A DNA stretch of 13,645 nt from positions 1 to 13,645 of the forward strand of contig JAHEJE010000038.1 in the NCBI GenBank assembly GCA_024639035.1, given 5' to 3'. This stretch comes from Alphaproteobacteria bacterium (GTDB lineage: Bacteria; Pseudomonadota; Alphaproteobacteria; Rhizobiales; Aestuariivirgaceae). Shown in pieces: positions 1 to 7,493 of this stretch (its first letter is position 1; each line of letters starts with the position of its first letter). Position numbers and translations under genes: made by a program. Under the pieces are notes generated by a model. That model saw nothing but the letters and a program-made list of their open reading frames with translations, made no database searches and was not told the origin of the DNA.

Positions 1-781
1 CCTTCAGATAGGTGCCGATCTTGTTGCACACATCGCCGTTGCGCGCCGTGCGGTCGGTCCCGGTGATCACCAGATCGACCTTGCCGTGCTGCATCAGGTG
101 GCCGCCGGCGTTGTCGGTCACGATCGAATGGGCAACGCCGTGGCTGGCCAGTTCCCACGCCGTCAGCGCCGCGCCCTGGTTGCGCGGCCGGGTCTCATCG
201 GCCCACACATGCACATCGATGCCCTTGTCATGCGCCATGTAGATCGGTGCCAGCGCCGTGCCCCAGTCGACGGTGGCGATCCACCCGGCATTGCAATGGG
301 TCAGGATATTGACCGTCTCGCCCGGTCTTGCCGCCGCCGCCGCTTCGATCAGCTTGAGCCCGTGCACCCCGATCATCCGGTTGGTCTCGACATCCGCATC
401 GCAGATCTCCGCCGCCCGCCGATATCCTGCTGCGAGCCGTTCGCCGCGCGGCTGATTGCGCACCGCCGCCAGCATCTCATCGAGCGCCCACATCAGGTTC
501 ACCGCCGTCGGCCGGGTGCCGCGCAGCCGCGCATCGGCCCGCTCCAGCGCCTCGTCCGAGGCGTCCTGTCGCAGCGCCAGGCACATGCCGTAGGCCGCCG
601 TGGCCCCGATCAGCGGCGCCCCGCGCACCTGCATGATCTCGATCGCCCGCGCCGCATCCTCCAGCGTTTCGAGCCGCGTGATGACGAATTCATGCGGCAA
701 TCTGGTCTGGTCGATGATCTCCACCGCCCGACCGTCTTGCGCCAGCCAGATGGACCGGTACTGCCTGCCGTCGACTTTCAT
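1..781 (-). CDS. mtnA: S-methyl-5-thioribose-1-phosphate isomerase, partial (C-terminus outside window)
   Basis: This enzyme interconverts methylthioribose-1-phosphate and methylthioribulose-1-phosphate in methionine salvage, in the cytoplasm. The visible part is 260 residues from the ATG at 781; the family is about 360-370 residues, so roughly the last third lies left of the window. Seen in the sequence: the N-terminal VRGAPLIGATAAYGM stretch (about 52-66), TRPTAVNL (89-96), THCNAGWIATVDWGTALAP (161-179) with the expected catalytic Cys163, DETRPRNQGA (195-204), DNAGGHLM (223-230), and GTDRTARNGDV (241-251) with the expected catalytic Asp243. The final visible residues CNKIGTYLK are typical of MtnA and separate it from the related eIF2B alpha subunits. 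A GGA-containing stretch precedes the start. The nearest gene in the same orientation is apt, whose substrate adenine is released in the preceding step of MTA salvage; the phosphorylase gene itself is not in view. Confidence 0.95.
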   Translation of the reverse strand, partial: MKVDGRQYRSIWLAQDGRAVEIIDQTRLPHEFVITRLETLEDAARAIEIMQVRGAPLIGATAAYGMCLALRQDASDEALERADARLRGTRPTAVNLMWALDEMLAAVRNQPRGERLAAGYRRAAEICDADVETNRMIGVHGLKLIEAAAAARPGETVNILTHCNAGWIATVDWGTALAPIYMAHDKGIDVHVWADETRPRNQGAALTAWELASHGVAHSIVTDNAGGHLMQHGKVDLVITGTDRTARNGDVCNKIGTYLK

Positions 782-820
782 GCCATTTCCGGTCCTGTCG
801 TAAACGTGAATGCCCGGCGG

Positions 821-849
821 TTGCCGCTGCCCGCCGCTTCTGCAATACT
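821..849 (+). promoter_or_regulatory. Candidate sigma-70-type promoter for the small secreted protein
   Basis: A TTGCCG hexamer at 821-826 is followed after exactly 17 bases by AATACT at 844-849. This matches the RpoD consensus at 4 of 6 positions in the -10 box. Transcription would start near 856, giving a leader of about 30 bases before the ATG at 886. The site lies in the 104-bp divergent gap between mtnA and this gene. Such matches occur by chance, so this is a candidate only. Confidence 0.3.
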
Positions 850-885
850 TGCCATGCATCCATAGCGCGAGAAAGCGAGACTGTC

Positions 886-1128
886 ATGACAGCAAAATCT
901 CTTTGGGTTGCCGCCCTGGCCACCATAGCACTCAGCGCCTCACCCGCCCTTGCCGGCGGCGACTGCGGATATGGCTCCCATGCCGGTGTGCCCGAGGTGG
1001 TGGCCGACACCAACCAATCGACGCCGCCGGAAGCCGAAACAGCAACGTCGGTCCCGTTCCCGCTGCCGACCCTGGAAGAGCCAACCCAGACCGCCGCGGC
1101 CGAAACGGCGCCGAGCAGCACCGAATAG
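886..1128 (+). CDS. Small secreted protein of unknown function
   Basis: An 80-residue product with a clear Sec signal peptide: a short basic start (Lys4), a hydrophobic core (about 7-17) and a likely cleavage site after ALA at residue 23. The mature part starts GGDCGYGSHAG, with one cysteine, and continues as a Pro/Thr/Glu/Ala-rich, probably disordered acidic tail ending TAPSSTE. No enzymatic motif is visible. Small periplasmic proteins with this type of GG(D/H)CGYG start and a proline-threonine-rich tail occur in Rhizobiales, but that is a recollection and not a search result. It lies alone on the plus strand between mtnA and apt, converging on apt. The Shine-Dalgarno is weak, and a candidate promoter sits at 821-849. 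The signal peptide and the fall-off of the tail into a stop before apt support a real gene; the function is unknown. Confidence 0.7.
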   Translation: MTAKSLWVAALATIALSASPALAGGDCGYGSHAGVPEVVADTNQSTPPEAETATSVPFPLPTLEEPTQTAAAETAPSSTE

Positions 1129-1161
1129 CTTTTCGCCACGGTTTGCCGCCGTTTATGTCAG

Positions 1162-1175
1162 CCCGTTGAGACGGG
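1162..1175. other. Short hairpin between convergent genes
   Basis: CCCGT-TGAG-ACGGG forms a 5-bp stem with a 4-base loop in the 47-bp gap between the end of the small secreted protein and the end of apt. Neither strand shows a U-run after the stem, so a bidirectional terminator is only weakly supported. Confidence 0.25.
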
Positions 1176-1721
1176 TCACTCGCTGTCGAATGCGATCAGC
1201 GTGTGAACTTTGACGCCTTTGGCCTTCAGTTTGTCCAATCCCCCGAGGAACGGCAGGTCGATCACGAAAGCTGCCGCGACAACTTCGCCGCCCGACTGCC
1301 TGATCAGATCGATGGCCGCATCCGCCGTGCCGCCGGTGGCAATCAGATCGTCGATCAGCAGCACCCTGTCGCCGGGCGATATCGCATCGGCATGGATTTC
1401 GATCGTATCGACGCCGTACTCCAGATCGTAGTCCTGATCGATCACCTTGGAGGGCAGTTTGCCCTTCTTGCGGATCGGCACGAACCCCTTGCCCAGTTCA
1501 TGCGCCACCGCGCCGCCGAGAATGAAGCCGCGCGCCTCGATGCCGATCACATAGTCGATATCGCCGCCCAGGAACGGCCAGATCAGCTCGTCGATACTGG
1601 CCCGCAAGCCGTGCCTGTTGGCCAGCAGCGTGGTGATGTCGTAAAACCGGACGCCCGGCTTGGGATAATCCGGCACCTCGCGAATGTAACGTCTGAGATC
1701 GAACCCGTTGCGTAGATCCAT
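1176..1721 (-). CDS. apt: Adenine phosphoribosyltransferase
   Basis: Apt condenses adenine with PRPP to give AMP plus pyrophosphate in cytoplasmic purine salvage. The 181-residue product has the family's usual length. Visible motifs are PKPGVRFYDIT (20-30), IEARGF (61-66), the flexible-loop RKKGKLP (84-90), and the PRPP-binding motif VLLIDDLIATGGTA (120-133) with its paired aspartates. The chosen start is the ATG at 1721. A GTG directly upstream at 1724 would add one residue, and an AGAGGG/AAGGG purine stretch lies at good distance from either. In alphaproteobacteria apt is often found close to MTA-salvage genes, because MTA phosphorylase releases adenine. Here mtnA lies in the same orientation about 400 bp downstream, separated by a gene on the other strand, so the two are not one simple operon. 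Confidence 0.96.
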   Translation of the reverse strand: MDLRNGFDLRRYIREVPDYPKPGVRFYDITTLLANRHGLRASIDELIWPFLGGDIDYVIGIEARGFILGGAVAHELGKGFVPIRKKGKLPSKVIDQDYDLEYGVDTIEIHADAISPGDRVLLIDDLIATGGTADAAIDLIRQSGGEVVAAAFVIDLPFLGGLDKLKAKGVKVHTLIAFDSE

Positions 1722-1752
1722 CACACCCTTGCCCTCTGAAATTCCGCCGCCC

Positions 1753-1781
1753 TATAAACCATCATCGCGGCGCTGCGGCAA
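1753..1781 (-). promoter_or_regulatory. Candidate sigma-70-type promoter for apt
   Basis: Read on the minus strand, TTGCCG (1781-1776) is followed after 17 bases by TTTATA (1758-1753), about 30 bases upstream of the apt start. Spacing and position are right, but the -10 match is only moderate. TATAGG, two bases further on, is an alternative with a 19-base spacer. Confidence 0.35.
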
Positions 1782-1856
1782 GCCTTCCACAAGGCAGGCA
1801 AAAGGCTGTAGAGTGCCGTTCACAAGTGATCCATGAAGGTACCGTCGTGTTTGCTT

Positions 1857-1935
1857 TCCTCGGGCTTGACCCGAGGACCCAAGGTCGCGAGGTTGCTCAG
1901 GTCGCCGTTTTGGTCCCTCGGGTCGAGCCCGGGGG
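1857..1935. repeat. REPIN-like pair of inverted REP palindromes
   Basis: The first unit (1857-1881) contains CCTCGGG-CTTGA-CCCGAGG, a 7-8 bp stem with a 5-base loop. The second unit, at 1911-1935 on the opposite strand, matches the first at 20 of 25 positions and shares the core CGGGCTYGACCCGAGG. The two face each other across a 29-base spacer, so the whole 79-bp block can also fold as one long hairpin. This is the architecture called a REPIN or BIME. Palindromes of this sequence type are common between genes in many alphaproteobacteria, and in-frame reading gives the familiar spurious peptide GPRVKPEE. The block lies in the shared upstream region of apt and dnaG. Confidence 0.8.
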
Positions 1936-1944
1936 CGGCAGGTT

Positions 1945-2011
1945 GGAGGAAACGACGATGGGGCAGATGTTTGAGCCACAGGCCGGTCATGGACAACCCA
2001 CTGTAGATTGA
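1945..2011 (+). other. Possible 17-codon leader ORF with strong Shine-Dalgarno before dnaG
   Basis: GGAGGA at 1945-1950 is well spaced (7 bases) from an ATG at 1958. This opens a 17-codon frame (MGQMFEPQAGHGQPTVD) that stops at 2009-2011, only 10 bases before the dnaG ATG and in a different frame. dnaG itself lacks a good Shine-Dalgarno, so ribosomes finishing this short frame could reinitiate on dnaG. This rests on the sequence layout alone. A chance Shine-Dalgarno in a purine-rich stretch is the alternative. Confidence 0.35.
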
Positions 2012-2021
2012 TACCTGCACG

Positions 2022-3980
2022 ATGCGCTTTTCCGACTCATTCCTCGACGAAATACGGGCCCGGATCTCGGTCTCCTCGGTGGTCGGCCGCGCTGTCCAGT
2101 GGGACCGCAGGAAGACCAACGCCGGCAAGGGCGATTATTGGGCCTGCTGCCCGTTCCACCATGAAAAGACCCCGTCGTTCCACGCTGACGACCGCCGCGG
2201 CCGCTATCATTGCTTCGGCTGCAAGGCCTCCGGCGATATCTTCCGCTTCCTGACCGAAAAACAAGGCATGGCGTTCCCTGAGGCCGTCGAGCAGCTTGCC
2301 GCCGAGGCCGGTCTCGAATTGCCGAAGATGACGCCGCAGGACATCGAACGCCAGGAACGCCGCGCCAGCCTCTACGACGTCATGGCCCTGGCGGCACAGT
2401 TCTTTCAAGACCGCCTGCAGTCAGGCGACGGCGCTGCCGCCCGCGGCTACCTGGCCGACCGCGGTCTCGTCGGGGAAACCATAAAGTCGTTCGCCATCGG
2501 CTACGCCCCGGCCGACCGCCGCGCCCTGAAGACCCATCTTGCCGCCAGCGACATCACCACCGAACAGATGATCGAAGCCGGCCTGGTCGTCTCCGGCGAA
2601 GACATCGCCGTGCCCTACGACCGCTTTCGCGACCGCATCATATTCCCCATTCGCGACGTTCGCGGCCGGGTGATCGCCTTCGGCGGCCGCGCCATGTCCG
2701 CCGATGTGCCGGCCAAGTACCTCAACTCGCCGGAAACCCCGCTGTTCCACAAGAGCGCCGTTCTCTACAACCTCGACCAGGCTCGCGAACCGGCCCACCG
2801 CGCCTCGGCGATCATTGCCGTGGAAGGCTACATGGACGTGATCGCCATGGCCCGCGCCGGCCTGCCCCATGCCGTCGCCCCGCTCGGCACCGCGCTGACC
2901 GAGGAACAGCTCCACCTCATGTGGCGCATCGCCCCTGAACCGGTCCTGTGCTTTGACGGCGACGCCGCCGGTCTGAAGGCTGCCTACCGCTGCCTCGATC
3001 TGGCTCTGCCGATGTTGCGGCCCGGCCATTCCCTGCGCTTTGCGCTGCTGCCCGAGGACACCGATCCCGACGACATGCTCACCAGCGAGGGCGCCGGCGC
3101 CCTCAAGGCCGTCATCGATGACGCCGCACCGCTGGTCGACATCCTGTGGCGCCGCGCCCTGGACGGCAACGACCGCTCGACGCCGGAAAAACGCGCCCAG
3201 CTCGAACAGGAGCTGGACGCCGCGGTGACCCGCATCGGCGATGCCCGGGTGCGCACCCACTATCACTCCGACATGCGCGAGCGCTTCCGGTCGCTGTGGC
3301 AGCCGCAGCGGGGTTTTGCCCGCAAGTCGCCGAAGGCGGCCGCCGGCTTTCGCCCACTGCCCGGCGCCCCGGCCCGCCGCGGGCGCGGCTACCAGCCGTT
3401 CAGGCCCTGGGAGCAGACCCTGCCGGCCTCGGCCGAATTGCGCGCGCTTGCCGGCACCGCTCCCTCGCGCCGCTCGCCCGAGCGCCGCGAATGCCTGATC
3501 GTACAGGCCGTCATCAATCACCCGGCCATTTTGGAGGACGAAGTCGAGCAATTTGCCACACTGGAGTTTTCAGCCCCCGGCCTTGACAGTTTGCGCCGGG
3601 AAATCATAGATGTCGCGGCCCTTGGCGGAGGGCTTGAAACTGGCCGGTTGCGTGACCATTTGATCCTCAAAGGACACCAAGCCCAGCTGGCGAGACTGGA
3701 ACAGCAGGCCGAACGGTTGAAGTGCTGGTTCGTGCAGCCGGATGCGGCACCACAGGATGTCCGCACCTGTTTGCGTCAGATGATCGCGCTGCATCGCAAG
3801 ACCGTTACGCTGGAGCGGGAATTGAAAGCGGCCGAAAACGCATTGGCGCAAGCACCGAATGAAGCGAATTTGCTGCACTTGAAGGAGATTCGCGAAGAAC
3901 TGCTGTCGAATGCCAGCGAAGAGGCCATGATTGACGGATTTGGCGAAGCCTCTGGCAGGCCCGCCGGATCGGTTTCGTAG
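2022..3980 (+). CDS. dnaG: DNA primase
   Basis: DnaG makes the RNA primers for lagging-strand synthesis together with the DnaB helicase. The 652-residue product has a normal length. The N-terminal CHC2 zinc-binding domain is intact: Cys43-x2-His46-x17-Cys64-x2-Cys67 (CCPFHHEKTPSF then YHCFGC). The catalytic TOPRIM core shows EGYMD starting at residue 268 and CFDGDAAG (310-317) with the metal-binding acidic residues. The C-terminal part (about 440-652) is less conserved and corresponds to the helicase-binding domain. The start MRFSDSFLDEIRARI is the usual alphaproteobacterial N-terminus, which fixes the ATG at 2022 although it has no strong Shine-Dalgarno; a short upstream frame may supply coupling. 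rpoD follows 169 bp downstream in the same orientation, the truncated macromolecular synthesis operon typical of alphaproteobacteria. Confidence 0.97.
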   Translation: MRFSDSFLDEIRARISVSSVVGRAVQWDRRKTNAGKGDYWACCPFHHEKTPSFHADDRRGRYHCFGCKASGDIFRFLTEKQGMAFPEAVEQLAAEAGLELPKMTPQDIERQERRASLYDVMALAAQFFQDRLQSGDGAAARGYLADRGLVGETIKSFAIGYAPADRRALKTHLAASDITTEQMIEAGLVVSGEDIAVPYDRFRDRIIFPIRDVRGRVIAFGGRAMSADVPAKYLNSPETPLFHKSAVLYNLDQAREPAHRASAIIAVEGYMDVIAMARAGLPHAVAPLGTALTEEQLHLMWRIAPEPVLCFDGDAAGLKAAYRCLDLALPMLRPGHSLRFALLPEDTDPDDMLTSEGAGALKAVIDDAAPLVDILWRRALDGNDRSTPEKRAQLEQELDAAVTRIGDARVRTHYHSDMRERFRSLWQPQRGFARKSPKAAAGFRPLPGAPARRGRGYQPFRPWEQTLPASAELRALAGTAPSRRSPERRECLIVQAVINHPAILEDEVEQFATLEFSAPGLDSLRREIIDVAALGGGLETGRLRDHLILKGHQAQLARLEQQAERLKCWFVQPDAAPQDVRTCLRQMIALHRKTVTLERELKAAENALAQAPNEANLLHLKEIREELLSNASEEAMIDGFGEASGRPAGSVS

Positions 3981-3996
3981 ATGTATCCCAAGCGTG

Positions 3997-4014
3997 GGCG
4001 GAACGCGATCCGCC
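3997..4014. other. Hairpin between dnaG and rpoD
   Basis: GGCGGA-ACGCGA-TCCGCC forms a 6-bp perfect stem with a 6-base loop, 16 bases after the dnaG stop. There is no U-run after it, so it is not a standard intrinsic terminator. It may act as an mRNA-end stabiliser or a weak attenuator. A good Shine-Dalgarno-like AAGGAG at 4033-4038 has no start codon at usable distance. Confidence 0.25.
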
Positions 4015-4149
4015 GGCGCGCACTTTGTGTTTAAGGAGCGGTTAACGGCCACGTCATAAAACTGTCAGGTGACCGGCGCCGCGAATCAGCGTGGCTTGTT
4101 CCAGGCACTTGCCCCGGCGGGCTCCGTAGAAATAGGGAATTCAAGTCTT

Positions 4150-6219
<2,070 letters not shown>

Positions 6220-6627
6220 GGCCTGCTGACAATTTCTACCGCGCCGCCTGTCGCCGAGTGTCTCATTTCGCTCACGGCCGCACCGTCGCTAACGCGACTG
6301 GCCTGCGCGGGCGCGGCCTGACCGACCGGCGGGCCGTCGCCCTTGCCTCAGCCCTGGCGGGCTTCGGAAGCAGAGTTGACCAAACACCCCGAGTTCACCG
6401 CATCACTCCCTCCCTCCGCGGCAGGAGCGCAAGCGACGTGAGCGGACGGCCCGGCGGACGCCGGGGCGGAAGTCAGACAAACCAGCCAGGGCAAGCAAAG
6501 CGACTAGCTTTGCGCCAGCCCGCGAACGGTCGATTGGGCGGAGGCCCAATCGAAAAACAAAACCAGGCGCGCGGGCGGAAAGACAAACAAATCCGGCGAA
6601 AAATCAAACTCGGAAAACCAAAATACC
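6220..6627. other. Gene-poor gap with several short hairpins
   Basis: Roughly 400 bp between the convergent ends of rpoD and moaD. The open frames here read through into moaD antisense and give basic low-complexity peptides, so I see no convincing gene. Four stems were found by eye: GTCGC-TAAC-GCGAC (6285-6298), CCCGGC-GGAC-GCCGGG (6450-6465), GCAAAGC-GACTA-GCTTTGC (6495-6513) and CGATTGGGC-GGAG-GCCCAATCG (6531-6552). The last is the strongest (9 bp) and is followed on the plus strand by an A-rich stretch, so it is not a standard terminator in either direction. The segment after 6552 is markedly A-rich compared with its surroundings. It could hold an sRNA, transcript ends or a decayed gene. 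Confidence 0.5.
6531..6552. repeat. Perfect 9-bp inverted repeat after rpoD
   Basis: CGATTGGGC and GCCCAATCG pair perfectly around a GGAG loop (CTCC on the minus strand). It is the strongest stem in the gap between rpoD and moaD. On the minus strand the T-rich stretch precedes the stem, and on the plus strand the stem is followed by A residues, so neither orientation fits intrinsic termination. The minus-strand loop plus closing base reads CCTCC, the anti-Shine-Dalgarno-like loop seen in some alphaproteobacterial sRNAs; this is suggestive only. Confidence 0.5.
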
Positions 6628-6879
6628 CTACCCACCCGTCACCGGCGGAAAGAACGCCACCTCGCGGGCCTGCCCAATCGGTGCATCGAGCGCCACGTGC
6701 TCCTGGTCGACCGCCGCCCGGATTACCTCAAGGTTGGCAAACGCTGCCTGGTATCCTTCATCGCGGCCGCGCAGCCAGTCGATCAGCTCGCTGACCGTAC
6801 CGACCTCCTCCGGCAGGTCGACATCTTCTTCACCAACCCCGGTACGTTGCCGCACCCAGGCAAAGTACAGCAGCTTCAT
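6628..6879 (-). CDS. moaD: Molybdopterin synthase sulfur-carrier subunit MoaD
   Basis: MoaD carries the thiocarboxylate sulfur that molybdopterin synthase (MoaD with MoaE) inserts into precursor Z to form the dithiolene of the molybdenum cofactor. The product is 83 residues, the usual size. It has the ubiquitin-like start MKLLYFAWVRQRTG, the central helix around VSELIDWLRGR, and the diagnostic C-terminus FFPPVTGG with the terminal Gly-Gly that is activated by MoeB-type enzymes. Its start overlaps the end of pgsA by 4 bases, so it is translationally coupled as the third gene of uvrC-pgsA-moaD. In many Rhizobiales moaE follows directly; here it does not, and a gap with no gene follows. Confidence 0.95.
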   Translation of the reverse strand: MKLLYFAWVRQRTGVGEEDVDLPEEVGTVSELIDWLRGRDEGYQAAFANLEVIRAAVDQEHVALDAPIGQAREVAFFPPVTGG

Positions 6880-7493
6880 GGCGTTTCATCCGTCAGATAC
6901 TTGAGCCCGGCGCGGAAATAGTCATACCCGGTGTAGAGGGTCAGGGTTGCGGCGATCCACAGGCCCGCCAGGCCGATTTCGCTGTTATACGGCAGCACCT
7001 GATCGCCAGCCGGTCCGGCAATCATGAACCCGATGGCGATCAGTTGGATCGCCGTCTTGTATTTCGCCAGCTGGGTCACCGGCACCGACACCTGCAGCTC
7101 GGCCAGGAATTCCCTGAGGCCCGACACCAGGATTTCCCGGCTCAGGATAATCAGCGCCGCCCAGATGTGCAGCCCGTAGATGGTGCCGTCGGCGGCCAGC
7201 ACCAGGATCACCGCGGCGACGATCAGCTTGTCGGCAATCGGGTCGAGCATCCGCCCGAGCGACGACTGCTGCGACCACAGCCGCGCCAGGTATCCATCGA
7301 AAAAGTCGGTGATCGCTGCGATGATGAAGATCGCCAGCGCCACCCAGCGCGCCGAATGCCCGCCATAGAGCAGACACCCGACCACCACCGGCACCGCCAC
7401 GATGCGCCCGTAGGTCAGGATGTTCGGCAACCGGGTCAGCACCGGCGAACGGGTGCCGCCGCCGTGCGGTGCCTTTCCCGTTACATCACTCAT
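6876..7493 (-). CDS. pgsA: CDP-diacylglycerol--glycerol-3-phosphate 3-phosphatidyltransferase
   Basis: PgsA is an inner-membrane enzyme that joins CDP-diacylglycerol to glycerol-3-phosphate, the committed step to phosphatidylglycerol and cardiolipin. The product is 205 residues. The CDP-alcohol phosphatidyltransferase signature is complete: Asp63-x2-Asp66-Gly67-x2-Ala70-Arg71-x8-Gly80-x3-Asp84-x3-Asp88. Several hydrophobic membrane segments are visible, at about 30-43, 50-63, 88-101, 108-118, 148-161 and 173-187. The N-terminus carries a Gly/His-rich extension of about 18 residues before the conserved LPNILTYGRI. It overlaps uvrC upstream by 4 bases and moaD downstream by 4 bases, so the three are coupled. 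This gene order is common in alphaproteobacteria. The intact motif and the uvrC neighbour favour PgsA over other family members such as phosphatidylserine synthase. Confidence 0.94.
   Translation of the reverse strand: MSDVTGKAPHGGGTRSPVLTRLPNILTYGRIVAVPVVVGCLLYGGHSARWVALAIFIIAAITDFFDGYLARLWSQQSSLGRMLDPIADKLIVAAVILVLAADGTIYGLHIWAALIILSREILVSGLREFLAELQVSVPVTQLAKYKTAIQLIAIGFMIAGPAGDQVLPYNSEIGLAGLWIAATLTLYTGYDYFRAGLKYLTDETP

Noticed and set aside
1820..2128. 102-residue minus-strand frame across the dnaG leader
   Set aside because: Its peptide GPRVKPEE is the typical translation of the REP palindrome, and the frame overlaps the conserved dnaG N-terminus.
4069..4149. GTG-initiated extension of rpoD
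   Set aside because: The 27 added residues do not resemble any RpoD N-terminus, and the GTG lacks a well-placed Shine-Dalgarno; the ATG at 4150 gives a normal protein.
6531..6565. Intrinsic terminator for rpoD or moaD at the 9-bp stem
   Set aside because: The stem is followed by A residues on the plus strand and preceded by T residues on the minus strand, the wrong order for intrinsic termination in either direction.
6258..6794. 178-residue open frame on the plus strand after rpoD
   Set aside because: It runs antisense across most of moaD, is very rich in Arg/Gly/Pro, has no recognisable domain and no good ribosome binding site. It is a high-GC shadow frame.
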